A stretch of 16,731 nt of DNA, from NCBI GenBank assembly GCA_910579275.1, contig CAJTTO010000064.1, positions 1-16,731 of the forward strand, in the 5' to 3' direction. Source of the DNA: an uncultured Lachnospiraceae bacterium. GTDB taxonomy: Bacteria > Bacillota > Clostridia > Lachnospirales > Lachnospiraceae. The position numbers and the translations under genes were made by a program. The notes under the pieces were generated by a model. That model searched no databases. It was not told the DNA's origin and worked only from the letters and a program-made list of their open reading frames with translations. Below, one piece after another: positions 1 to 5,949 of this stretch; the stretch's first letter is position 1, and every line of letters begins with the position of its first letter.

Positions 1-52
1 CCCCTGTTTTCGCCGTGAGAGGGCGACGTCTTAACCGCTTGACCAACGAGCC
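1..52 (-). tRNA. tRNA-Glu (anticodon CTC), 3' end cut by window edge
   Basis: Read on the minus strand, this is the first 52 nt of a tRNA: a GGCTCGT acceptor strand, a D-arm with GGTCAAGCGGTTAAGAC, and an anticodon stem TCGCC/GGCGA enclosing the loop CTCTCAC. The anticodon is CTC (complement of positions 17-19), so it reads GAG glutamate codons. The D-arm is typical of bacterial tRNA-Glu. The T-arm and acceptor 3' strand lie beyond position 1. It has its own upstream promoter and is unlikely to be read through from the protein operon. Confidence 0.93.
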
Positions 53-103
53 TTAACTGTTATATTTCTGTCCTTGGCTTTCTGTATTGCCGACAGCTAT
101 TAA

Positions 104-132
104 ATCATACAACAGTTTTTTCTAAAAAGCAA
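104..132 (-). promoter_or_regulatory. Promoter of tRNA-Glu
   Basis: On the minus strand there is a -35 TTGCTT (127-132), a 17-nt spacer and a -10 TATGAT (104-109). Transcription would start near 97, giving a leader of about 45 nt before the tRNA 5' end at 52, to be trimmed by RNase P. Spacing is ideal and both hexamers differ from consensus by one or two bases. Confidence 0.75.
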
Positions 133-136
133 GTAC

Positions 137-170
137 TTTTTTTATTTTTTTTGATTTTTTTTACTTTTTT
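137..170 (-). promoter_or_regulatory. Phased A-tract array upstream of tRNA promoter (UP-element-like)
   Basis: Four runs of 7, 8, 8 and 6 T on the plus strand (A on the strand of the tRNA) start at 137, 145, 155 and 165, so they repeat at about one helical turn. They end 4 nt upstream of the -35 box. This is where UP elements contact the RNA polymerase alpha subunit in stable-RNA promoters, and A-tracts phased this way bend DNA. Function is inferred from position. Confidence 0.55.
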
Positions 171-211
171 CCGTATCATCCGCAAAATGCACTGGTTTTG
201 CAACGTTTTTA

Positions 212-514
212 TCAGTCCGAAAAATCCATGCAGACCCTTGATTTTGTATATGGACGGACTTTTCCGTCTGCCACTGCCACATGTTCCGGATGCACAGCAT
301 ATCCTTTCAGCGCCTCCTCATTCTCAAAAGATGAGTCAAGCATCACATCCGCATTGGAAGATGCCAGCGGATTTACCGCCACTTTAATGTCTATCAGACC
401 AGGTATCTTTCCGGCGAGCGATTCAAGCCCTGCCTTAATTCCAGCCTTTACTTCCGCTTTCTCGCTTTCTGACAGTTCGTCTTTCAACTGCCACAATATC
501 ACATGTTTTACCAT
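212..514 (-). CDS. Dabb (stress-responsive alpha/beta barrel) domain protein
   Basis: A 100-residue soluble protein of the Dabb family (ferredoxin-like fold, dimeric alpha/beta barrel). The start MVKHVILWQLKD, the SLAGKIPGL segment (residues 32-40) and the closing HPEHVAVADG...VRPYTKSRVCMDF (75-97) are the usual Dabb layout. The family has no single known reaction; members act in stress responses or as small-molecule enzymes in a few cases, so no substrate is assigned. The start at 514 is chosen because AGGAGA lies about 9 nt upstream; an earlier in-frame Met at 541 would overlap the acylphosphatase gene and lacks a ribosome site. It lies 23 nt after the acylphosphatase gene and is probably last in the operon; no convincing terminator follows. 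Confidence 0.85.
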   Translation of the reverse strand: MVKHVILWQLKDELSESEKAEVKAGIKAGLESLAGKIPGLIDIKVAVNPLASSNADVMLDSSFENEEALKGYAVHPEHVAVADGKVRPYTKSRVCMDFSD

Positions 515-537
515 TTTCCCTATCTCCTTCCTTATTG

Positions 538-807
538 TCACCGCACATAAAACGATCGTTCATCCTCCACAAGCGGTATTTGCTTTGTGTCGATGGTATC
601 TATCACAATATAATCGCTCTTGTTAATCATCACCAGCATTCTGTTGATTGCTTCCTCTGTCCCTTGTGCCTCCATCTCAACAGAACCGTCATATTCATTT
701 TTTGCCCAACCTGTAATTCCCATGCCGTTTGCGGCGTATTTGGCCCGATAGCGGAATCCGACGCCCTGCACCCTGCCTGTGAACCGAAAATGCTTTCTGA
801 CAATCAT
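538..807 (-). CDS. acyP: Acylphosphatase
   Basis: An 89-residue acylphosphatase, which hydrolyses the carboxyl-phosphate bond of acyl phosphates such as acetyl phosphate in the cytoplasm. The signature GRVQGVGFR (residues 11-19) contains the phosphate-binding loop and catalytic Arg19. GWAKNEYDGSVEM (33-45) contains catalytic Asn37. Length matches the family (about 90). An in-frame GTG at 822 would overlap the stop of the PAS gene, but the ATG at 807 with GAGG 9-11 nt upstream gives the usual N-terminus, so that start is preferred. The gene follows the PAS-domain gene by 11 nt and is probably co-transcribed with it. The Dabb gene follows. Confidence 0.92.
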   Translation of the reverse strand: MIVRKHFRFTGRVQGVGFRYRAKYAANGMGITGWAKNEYDGSVEMEAQGTEEAINRMLVMINKSDYIVIDTIDTKQIPLVEDERSFYVR

Positions 808-818
808 CCCTGCTGTCC

Positions 819-1199
819 TCACTCTGTCATAAAATCATACTTCTTGGCCGTCTCCCTGTTTCTGTACTCATGTTTTTCATAGTACCCAATCAGCGTGCCA
901 TCCGTTTCCCGCAGTGCAACCATATAGACATCCTTATTCTCTTTTTCGTTGTAAAAAGTATAAATTCTGTTATGGCTGGCACTTTCCCCGAACCATAAAA
1001 CTACTTTTTTTATCATCTCGGCAGACTGCGGATTATGACAGTCCAACAGGCTCTGTCCCACCAGTTCCTGCCCGCCTCGGTTTCCGTAACGCGCAACTGC
1101 CGCCGGATTCATATAGATTATCTCATGTGAAAGATTGCAGATGACTACGGCACATCTGTCCTCATCAATGATACTCTGAAAATATTTTGTGATTTCCAT
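819..1199 (-). CDS. Small single-PAS-domain protein
   Basis: A 126-residue cytoplasmic protein made almost wholly of one PAS domain. The features are FQSIIDEDRCAVVICNLSHEIIYMNPAA (residues 7-34, beta strands A-B with the Asn-Pro turn), a central GQSLLDCHNP (48-57), and a C-terminal sheet ending GTLIGYYEKHEYRN (101-114). The CHNP stretch resembles the CHPP segment of PAS domains found in DUF438 proteins, which may bind a cofactor. No output domain is attached, so it may act by protein contact or small-ligand binding. The start at 1199 has AAAGGGTGG about 8 nt upstream. It stands 63 nt after the RNA methyltransferase, beyond a hairpin, and 11 nt before acylphosphatase. The ligand is unknown. 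Confidence 0.75.
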   Translation of the reverse strand: MEITKYFQSIIDEDRCAVVICNLSHEIIYMNPAAVARYGNRGGQELVGQSLLDCHNPQSAEMIKKVVLWFGESASHNRIYTFYNEKENKDVYMVALRETDGTLIGYYEKHEYRNRETAKKYDFMTE

Positions 1200-1229
1200 T
1201 GATAAACCACCCTTTCTATAGCTTGTTTG

Positions 1230-1275
1230 AAAAAATCCCACATCCGCAATTCCGGCACGTTTTTAGGAATTGCGG
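1230..1275 (-). terminator. Hairpin at end of RNA methyltransferase gene (possible terminator or attenuator)
   Basis: A perfect 10-bp inverted repeat (CCGCAATTCC at 1244-1253 and GGAATTGCGG at 1266-1275) encloses a 12-nt loop that holds the TAA stop codon of the methyltransferase (1263-1265). On the minus strand a run of six T (1230-1235) follows the stem after 8 nt. The distance to the T-run is longer than in a standard intrinsic terminator, so it may attenuate rather than stop transcription into the PAS gene. Confidence 0.45.
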
Positions 1276-2117
1276 GAAGCGGTTCCCAACTGCCAGAACG
1301 CTACTGCACTTGCCGCCGCCACATTCAGGGAATCGACACCCAGTGTCATCGGAATCCGCACTGTGTAGTCACACGCCGCAATCGTTTCGGCGGCAAGACC
1401 GTCTCCCTCGGTGCCAAGAACAATTGCAAGTCTGTCCTCCTGCATGAGCTGCGGCGCATCAATGCGCAGCGAATCCTCTTTCAATGCCATTGCCACAGTT
1501 TTGAATCCCAACGCGTGCAGCGCACCAATTCCATGTTCCTCTGACAGAAATGCCCATGGTATCTGGAATACCGTTCCCATGCTCACACGGATTGCACGTC
1601 GGTAAAGCGGATTGCTGCACGCGGGTGTCAGCAGTACACCGTCAATGCCAAGCGCTGCCGCCGAGCGAAATATTGCGCCGACATTGGTAGGATTTACCAC
1701 ATTTTCAAGCACTGCGATTCTGCGCGCTCCCGCACAGATTTCTGTAACAGTCTTCGGTGCAGGGCGGTGCATCGCGCACAGCATGCCGCGTGTAAGCTGA
1801 AACCCTGTAAGCTGTGTCAGCACATCGAACTCCGCTGTATAGACAGGGATCTCACCGCAGCGCGCGATAATATCTTTTCCCTGCGTCTCAATCTGTCTTG
1901 TTTCTATTAATACAGAAACCGGAATGCAGCCGTAATCAAGGGCTCTCTCAATCACACGCGGACTCTCCGCAATAAACATGCCTTTCTCTGGTTCATGGCG
2001 GTTTAAAAGCTGTCCCTCGGTAAGTCTGGCATATACATCAAGCTCCGGCGCATGAAAGTCTGTAATTTGTATGATATTTGCTCTTTTTGCAGAATGCACT
2101 GTTCCTAACCCCTGCAT
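1263..2117 (-). CDS. SpoU/TrmH-family RNA 2'-O-methyltransferase
   Basis: A 284-residue member of the SPOUT class that transfers methyl from S-adenosylmethionine to a 2'-hydroxyl in rRNA or tRNA. Residues about 20-110 form an N-terminal substrate-binding region (PELDVYARLTE; MFIAESPRVIERAL). The trefoil-knot catalytic domain covers about 130-275, with motif 1 NPTNVGAIFRSA (142-153, Asn145 and Arg151), motif 2 GTEGDGL (235-241) and motif 3 with SLNVAAA (263-269). The target nucleotide cannot be told from sequence. ATG 2117 overlaps the end of the NifX-like gene by 13 nt and has GGAG 4 nt upstream. A GTG at 2099, preceded by AGGA, is an alternative start. The last codons form one arm of a hairpin. 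Confidence 0.88.
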   Translation of the reverse strand: MQGLGTVHSAKRANIIQITDFHAPELDVYARLTEGQLLNRHEPEKGMFIAESPRVIERALDYGCIPVSVLIETRQIETQGKDIIARCGEIPVYTAEFDVLTQLTGFQLTRGMLCAMHRPAPKTVTEICAGARRIAVLENVVNPTNVGAIFRSAAALGIDGVLLTPACSNPLYRRAIRVSMGTVFQIPWAFLSEEHGIGALHALGFKTVAMALKEDSLRIDAPQLMQEDRLAIVLGTEGDGLAAETIAACDYTVRIPMTLGVDSLNVAAASAVAFWQLGTASRNS

Positions 2118-2527
2118 CCGTCTCCATGCACGCCGCAGCCATGATCTTTGTTTTCGCAGGAATGGGTGCCGCAGTCATGATCATGCCCATGTTCGTGATG
2201 GCCGCAGTGCACCTCCGGATTGTAGGCAAGTGTCCCCGCCAGCAACGCCCTGACTGCCTCATCCGCATTTCCGGAAATACCGCCATAAAGTTTTATCCCT
2301 GCCGCTGCAAGCGCATTCTGTGCCCCGCCGCCAATTCCACCGCAGAGCAGCGTATCAACGCCATGCGCTGTCAGAAACCCGGCAAGCGCCCCATGTCCGC
2401 TTCCCTGTGTGTCCACAATCTGTTCTCCCTGTACTACACCATTTTCTACATCATAAAGTTTAAACTGCTGTGTATGCCCAAAGTGCTGAAAGATCATTCC
2501 CGCCTCATATGTTACTGCAACTTTCAT
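2105..2527 (-). CDS. NifX/NifB-type (dinitrogenase Fe-Mo cofactor biosynthesis family) protein with His/Cys-rich tail
   Basis: A 140-residue cytoplasmic protein. Residues 1-103 are the RNase-H-like fold shared by NifX, NafY and the NifB C-terminus: MKVAVTYE start, FGHTQQFKLYDVENG (16-30), GALAGFL (46-52), LLCGGIGGGAQNAL (60-73) and LYGGISGNADEAV (80-92). Such domains bind Fe-S or Fe-Mo clusters or other metals, and are widespread in anaerobes that do not fix nitrogen. Residues 107-138 are a tail with nine His and five Cys (for example GHHEHGHDHDCG), a likely metal-binding or delivery segment. AGGGA lies about 9 nt before ATG 2527. It starts 24 nt after the ATPase gene and overlaps the methyltransferase start. 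No nif genes are visible nearby, so a role in nitrogen fixation is not implied. Confidence 0.85.
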   Translation of the reverse strand: MKVAVTYEAGMIFQHFGHTQQFKLYDVENGVVQGEQIVDTQGSGHGALAGFLTAHGVDTLLCGGIGGGAQNALAAAGIKLYGGISGNADEAVRALLAGTLAYNPEVHCGHHEHGHDHDCGTHSCENKDHGCGVHGDGCRG

Positions 2528-2551
2528 GTTTCATTTCCCTTTCTTTGTTCC

Positions 2552-3409
2552 TTATTCGAATTCATGCTCATACTTCTTAAAAAATGCATAGTATGCACGC
2601 ACATTGCCCAGCTCTGTCCAGCGTTTTACGTCTGCAACTTCCTCGTCCAAGTCATAAATCTTTGCCCCCTTCATGGAAAGCAGGAACGGCGAATGTGTTG
2701 CAATCACAAACTGGCATTTGAAAAAGCGCACCGAATCTTCCAGAAAACGCAGCAGCTCCTGCTGTTTTTCCGGTGACAGGCTGTTCTCCGGCTCGTCGAG
2801 CAGATACAGTCCGTTCTCTTTTATTTTGTCTGCAAAATAGAGAAATGCACTCTCACCGTTAGAATGCTCCCTGACATTGTCCTGCAGGCTGTTGCGCACA
2901 AACTTTGACTGCGTATTGCGGCGCGCCGCATTCACTTTCTTGAGCTGCTCATAATCTTCCAGTGAGTGCATCTGAAATTTCGCATACTTAGCCTCCTGAT
3001 ATTCCTCAAACAGCTCCTCACGCCGCTGGTCGATTCCTTCATTGATACAGCGCAGATTGAGCATAAAATCAAACACATCATCACTTGTGATAATCCTGCT
3101 GTCTTTCGGAATCTTCCCTACAGTCTCAAACGAGCACAGTTTTGTGTAATCTCCGAAGAAATTGGATCGATTGTACAACGTATCGCGTGCAAGCCCGAGC
3201 TTCTCCGCAATAATATTTAATGCAGTTGTCTTTCCTGAACCGTTGCCGCCGTACAGGATTGTAACCGGCTCAAAATCAAGCATTTTCAGCTGATGTGCCG
3301 AGAGAATCAAAAAAGGATAGACCGTATCATAACAAGTACGTTTCAGCCTCATTGTAAAATTATACTCTCTCTCCCTGTCCGGAAACGCAAAATGGGATAA
3401 ATATATCAT
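2552..3409 (-). CDS. AAA/ABC-type ATPase (RecF/SMC-like, stand-alone)
   Basis: A 285-residue soluble ATPase with an ABC-like core. It has Walker A GGNGSGKT (residues 54-61), a signature-like SNGES (183-187), Walker B LYLLDEPENSLSP (201-213) and the switch histidine in ATHSP (His239). The insertion between Walker A and the signature (about 80-180) is charged and partly helical (QRREELFEEYQEAKYAKF), a short arm rather than a long coiled coil. There are no membrane segments, and no permease lies nearby, so it is not a transporter subunit by context. Related stand-alone ATPases (AAA_21/AAA_23 type) act on DNA or as toxin or defence partners, but no partner is visible here. AAGGAG lies about 9 nt before ATG 3409. 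It follows the MGMT-like gene by 21 nt, so the two are co-transcribed. Confidence 0.85.
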   Translation of the reverse strand: MIYLSHFAFPDREREYNFTMRLKRTCYDTVYPFLILSAHQLKMLDFEPVTILYGGNGSGKTTALNIIAEKLGLARDTLYNRSNFFGDYTKLCSFETVGKIPKDSRIITSDDVFDFMLNLRCINEGIDQRREELFEEYQEAKYAKFQMHSLEDYEQLKKVNAARRNTQSKFVRNSLQDNVREHSNGESAFLYFADKIKENGLYLLDEPENSLSPEKQQELLRFLEDSVRFFKCQFVIATHSPFLLSMKGAKIYDLDEEVADVKRWTELGNVRAYYAFFKKYEHEFE

Positions 3410-3430
3410 AATATACTGCTCCTTAACGAA

Positions 3431-3748
3431 TTAATACATTGGTTTGTCCCACTGATGCTGCTCCATGTCCACCCGTCCGTCCACAAATGCCACGCCCTCT
3501 GCCTGAAGAAGCTCCACCTGACGGTTGCCTCCGCCAAATGCAAATGCATCGGACACCCTGCCCTCCTTGTTGACAACACGGTAGCACGGAATATGCTCCG
3601 GATCCGGATTGGCATGCAGCGCATACCCTACAACCCTTGCCCACCGTTTATTTCCCGCAAGCTGCGCGACTTGTCCATAGGTTGCCACCTGTCCGTATGG
3701 AATCTGCCTGACAATTTCATATATTTTTTCAAAAGCTGACTGCTCCAT
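3431..3748 (-). CDS. MGMT-family (alkyltransferase-like) DNA-binding protein with PCYRV active-site motif
   Basis: A 105-residue protein holding only the DNA-binding/alkyl-acceptor domain of O6-alkylguanine-DNA alkyltransferases. It shows IPYGQVATYGQVAQLAG (residues 16-32, recognition helix region), RVVGYALHANP (38-48) and IPCYRVVNKEGRVS (53-66). True MGMT enzymes have PCHRV, with the Cys accepting the alkyl group and the His activating it; ATL proteins have Trp for Cys. Here Cys55 is kept but His is replaced by Tyr56. It may therefore repair alkylated DNA weakly or only flag it for excision. The start at 3748 has an excellent GGAGGGGG ribosome site. It heads the operon and has a leader of about 120 nt. 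Confidence 0.85.
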   Translation of the reverse strand: MEQSAFEKIYEIVRQIPYGQVATYGQVAQLAGNKRWARVVGYALHANPDPEHIPCYRVVNKEGRVSDAFAFGGGNRQVELLQAEGVAFVDGRVDMEQHQWDKPMY

Positions 3749-3847
3749 GTTCCCCCTCCGTTTGTTCCCATAAGCAATACATAGTATGAAAAAAACATTT
3801 CACCATGCTGATTGAAGCGCCCGCCGAGGCAGGCAAACGTGTGTCAG

Positions 3848-3864
3848 TGTTACATGAAGTAACA
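3848..3864. promoter_or_regulatory. TGTTAC/GTAACA dyad in the leader of the MGMT-like gene
   Basis: A perfect 6-bp inverted repeat (TGTTAC, 5-nt spacer, GTAACA) sits just downstream of the predicted start point (about 3867) of the MGMT-like gene promoter. Its place fits an operator for a dimeric repressor, or a short 5' hairpin that stabilises the transcript. No regulator is identified. A second, imperfect GC-rich hairpin (3819-3834) lies farther down the leader and has no T-run. Confidence 0.4.
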
Positions 3865-3873
3865 ACATTTATG

Positions 3874-3882
3874 ATTATATCA
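3874..3882 (-). promoter_or_regulatory. Extended -10 promoter for the MGMT-like gene operon
   Basis: On the minus strand the sequence TGATATAAT gives a perfect -10 TATAAT (3874-3879) preceded by the TGn extension (3880-3882). The region 17 nt upstream has no good -35 hexamer, as is common for extended -10 promoters. It lies between the stop of the M56 gene (3920) and the MGMT-like start (3748), so it would give a 5' leader of about 120 nt. Confidence 0.6.
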
Positions 3883-3919
3883 CAAACAAAGAGAGAAATC
3901 ACTATTTTTTCACATGCTC

Positions 3920-5515
3920 CTATTCGGTGAGCAAGTCTACATACGCTTTTCCTACATAACCCTCCATACATTCTCTGCCTTCCATCAACGGAATCATTAC
4001 TTTATAAAAATCGCCGTCCTCTTCCACAATGGTTAATACTTCCCCTTCTTTCAGAAGTGTCTGCACGCTTGCATTATAGTCTGCTTCTGACCGCACTCTC
4101 AATGCCACTACATTTACCACTGCCTTCGTGGATGTCATTGATTCGTTTTCATCAGACACTGTCCCTTCAGTCTTTGCGTGCGGGCAGGATTTATATGTAA
4201 ATACTGCTATCTCATCCCCGCTTACTGCGCTTCCGCATTTCGTACACTTTTGTGCCTGATAGGTGACCACTGTACAACTCCCGTCAGTGTGTCTGACATG
4301 CTCCGCAATTGTCCCTGAAATGTAGCTATGCGCGCAGATATTCTGCAGCTGTCCAATCTGATTATCAATCATAATATATTCTGTATTCTTGCCGTCCCCA
4401 CTCACAAAAAGGGTTTCCCCATGGCTGAAATCCATGAAATTGCCTTCCAACGGATTTTTTTCTCCGGTTTGGGAAAATACAAGGATGTCGTTTTCGTTCC
4501 AGTCTTCCCCGCCGCACTGCACGTACTCCCGCGGTTTCTCATACGCCAGCGCCGGAATACTGCCTGCAAGTGCACAAAGCGACACCACTACAGCTGCCGC
4601 CCATTTTTTCATCTTTTTCTTCTTGTTTGATTCCATAATCTGCTCCATTCTTTTTCTCAACAAACTTTTTGTTTTTCCTAGCGAAAGAACCATCCTATTT
4701 CCATGATTCGTCTTTTGGGATGCCTCCATGATACATCTGATATAATCTGCTTTCTGTTTCTTTGATCTGCCCTTTACCGCCGCTTCGTCTCCCAGCATTT
4801 CGCTGACTGCAACATGCTCCCGAAGCAGATTGTATGCCAATGGGTTCCAAAAGTAGATAACAACCACCATGAAACAGAAAAAACGCTCCACGATGTCCGC
4901 GCATAGCACATGGTTCAATTCATGCAAAAGTACCGCTTCCATCGCATTTTCATATTTGTGATAATCAACCGGAAATAAAATAACTGGTTTTACAAGCCCT
5001 ACAGTCAAAGGTGACGTGACACATGGACAGACACCAACTGCCACCTTTACTTTGGTATTTATATGCTTCGCATAATCGCCCGTGTCCAAAAACACCATGT
5101 TTTTCCTGTACTTGCTGCTTGTCCACATATAAAGAAACAGCCATCCGGCAAGCACTGACACGCATACGCACAAAACAGGCAGCAGAATCGGCAGAAGCTT
5201 CTGAATCCCTGTTATCCACATGATTCTGCCGTCTTCGTTCAAAACAATAAAGCTGTCCCAGACACTTGCCGCATCAAAAGTGTTATCTGTCTTGCGACGC
5301 GCAAAGATCATCCCTGCCTTTTCCAACAGCCAGCAGGACAGCTCTTTTCCCTCCGCTGCCAGCCATGGAACAGGCAGCAGATAAAAGGCAATGTTTATGC
5401 GAATCAGAAGGCGCCTCCACTTCAGCGGCAGTTCATACGGTAAAATCCTGTTAAAGAAAATATACGTCAGTGTGCAGATGCTTCCGCACAGCATCATGTG
5501 TACATATAATCTCAT
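3920..5515 (-). CDS. M56-family (BlaR1/MecR1-like) membrane metalloprotease sensor
   Basis: A 531-residue membrane protein. Hydrophobic segments lie at about residues 6-22, 38-54, 106-130 and 208-222, with a last one at 304-325. The zinc-protease motif is LLHELNHVLCAD (His198, Glu199, His202), with a downstream SEMLGDEAA (238-246) matching the third-ligand region of M56 peptidases. The extracellular part (326-531) has no penicillin-binding domain. Instead it has a Cys/His-rich stretch (C394-H396, H406/H409, C414, C424-C427, C444-H446) and an SH3-like C-terminus (466-529). In BlaR1 relatives, ligand binding outside triggers the inner protease, which leads to loss of the BlaI-type repressor. 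ATG 5515 overlaps the repressor stop (ATGA) and has GGAG 5-6 nt upstream. The sensed signal is unknown; cell-wall state or metal is a guess. Confidence 0.87.
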   Translation of the reverse strand: MRLYVHMMLCGSICTLTYIFFNRILPYELPLKWRRLLIRINIAFYLLPVPWLAAEGKELSCWLLEKAGMIFARRKTDNTFDAASVWDSFIVLNEDGRIMWITGIQKLLPILLPVLCVCVSVLAGWLFLYMWTSSKYRKNMVFLDTGDYAKHINTKVKVAVGVCPCVTSPLTVGLVKPVILFPVDYHKYENAMEAVLLHELNHVLCADIVERFFCFMVVVIYFWNPLAYNLLREHVAVSEMLGDEAAVKGRSKKQKADYIRCIMEASQKTNHGNRMVLSLGKTKSLLRKRMEQIMESNKKKKMKKWAAAVVVSLCALAGSIPALAYEKPREYVQCGGEDWNENDILVFSQTGEKNPLEGNFMDFSHGETLFVSGDGKNTEYIMIDNQIGQLQNICAHSYISGTIAEHVRHTDGSCTVVTYQAQKCTKCGSAVSGDEIAVFTYKSCPHAKTEGTVSDENESMTSTKAVVNVVALRVRSEADYNASVQTLLKEGEVLTIVEEDGDFYKVMIPLMEGRECMEGYVGKAYVDLLTE

Positions 5516-5880
5516 TCTTTCTCCCACTCCTTCAGCACCTGCCGCAATGCTTCGATTTCCTTTTCGTCCGGTTTCGCCCCGCCGTTCAGCGTCATAAGCA
5601 TTTTGGCAAAGGAACCTCCGTAATTTCTGTCCAGAAATGCTTTTGATGCCTCCTCAAGGTATGCCTCCCTGACGACTGCCGGACGATACTTTTTAAATCT
5701 GGCACCCTCCACGGCCTGCACCAGATTTTTTTGCTGCATCTTCACCAAAAAAGTATTCAGCGTCTGCTTTTTCCAGTCTTTATTTGTCCTTGCGTTAAAG
5801 ACTTCCAAAAGCTCTCCCAAATAAATTGGTTCTCCTTTTGCCCACAGCGTTTCCATAATTTCCAGTTCTGCCTCTGTCAT
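5512..5880 (-). CDS. BlaI/MecI/CopY-family transcriptional repressor
   Basis: A 122-residue penicillinase-repressor-type regulator. The start MTEAELEIMETLWAKGEPIYLGEL leads into the winged helix, followed by WKKQTLNTFLVKMQQKNLV (about residues 36-54) as recognition helix and wing. The C-terminal third (about 72-122) is the dimerisation helix region. Length is typical of the family (120-130). It overlaps the M56 protease gene by 4 nt, the standard repressor-sensor pairing in which the protease inactivates the repressor. AGGAGG lies about 8 nt before ATG 5880. Two dyads upstream are probable operators, implying self-repression. It lacks CopY's C-terminal Cys pairs, so copper sensing is unlikely. 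Confidence 0.9.
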   Translation of the reverse strand: MTEAELEIMETLWAKGEPIYLGELLEVFNARTNKDWKKQTLNTFLVKMQQKNLVQAVEGARFKKYRPAVVREAYLEEASKAFLDRNYGGSFAKMLMTLNGGAKPDEKEIEALRQVLKEWEKE

Positions 5881-5900
5881 GACCTTTCCCTCCTTTCATG

Positions 5901-5916
5901 TACTATTTATATAGTA
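5901..5916. promoter_or_regulatory. Probable operator 1 of the BlaI-type repressor
   Basis: The 16-bp dyad TACTATTTATATAGTA has perfect 6-bp arms TACTAT/ATAGTA. It covers the -10 box (5911-5916) of the repressor promoter, so binding would block RNA polymerase. A nearly identical copy lies 49 bp upstream. Confidence 0.7.
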
Positions 5917-5939
5917 TAATGGAATTCGGAATTTTTCAA
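5911..5939 (-). promoter_or_regulatory. Promoter of the repressor-M56 protease operon
   Basis: On the minus strand there is a -35 TTGAAA (5934-5939), a 17-nt spacer and a -10 TACTAT (5911-5916). The overlapping TATACT could also serve as -10. The start point would be near 5904, about 24 nt before the repressor ATG, leaving room for its AGGAGG site. Confidence 0.7.
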
Positions 5940-5949
5940 CCCTTATTTG

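Noticed and set aside
151..211. GCAAAA/TTTTGC hairpin after the Dabb gene as a terminator
   Set aside because: The stem is short and AT-rich and no T-run follows it on the minus strand.
2105..2527. Nitrogen-fixation gene cluster
   Set aside because: Only the NifX-like fold is present. No nifHDK, nifB or related genes appear, and this fold is common in anaerobes without nitrogen fixation.
2078..2776. 232-codon open frame on the plus strand
   Set aside because: It is the shadow of the NifX-like and ATPase genes, both of which have clear family motifs and ribosome sites on the minus strand.
3817..3834. GC-rich inverted repeat as an intrinsic terminator
   Set aside because: No T-run on either side; it is kept only as possible leader structure.
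3901..3930. Hairpin TGCTC/GAGCA at the end of the M56 gene as a terminator
   Set aside because: The stem has only 5 bp and is followed by A-rich, not T-rich, sequence on the minus strand.
3729..3971. 80-codon open frame on the minus strand between the M56 and MGMT-like genes
   Set aside because: It overlaps both neighbours and contains the promoter and leader of the MGMT-like gene. The composition is not protein-like.
5512..5880. Assignment of the repressor as CopY (copper regulator) or as a beta-lactamase regulator
   Set aside because: There is no C-terminal Cys pair for copper, no beta-lactamase or copper ATPase gene nearby, and the partner protease lacks a penicillin-binding domain.
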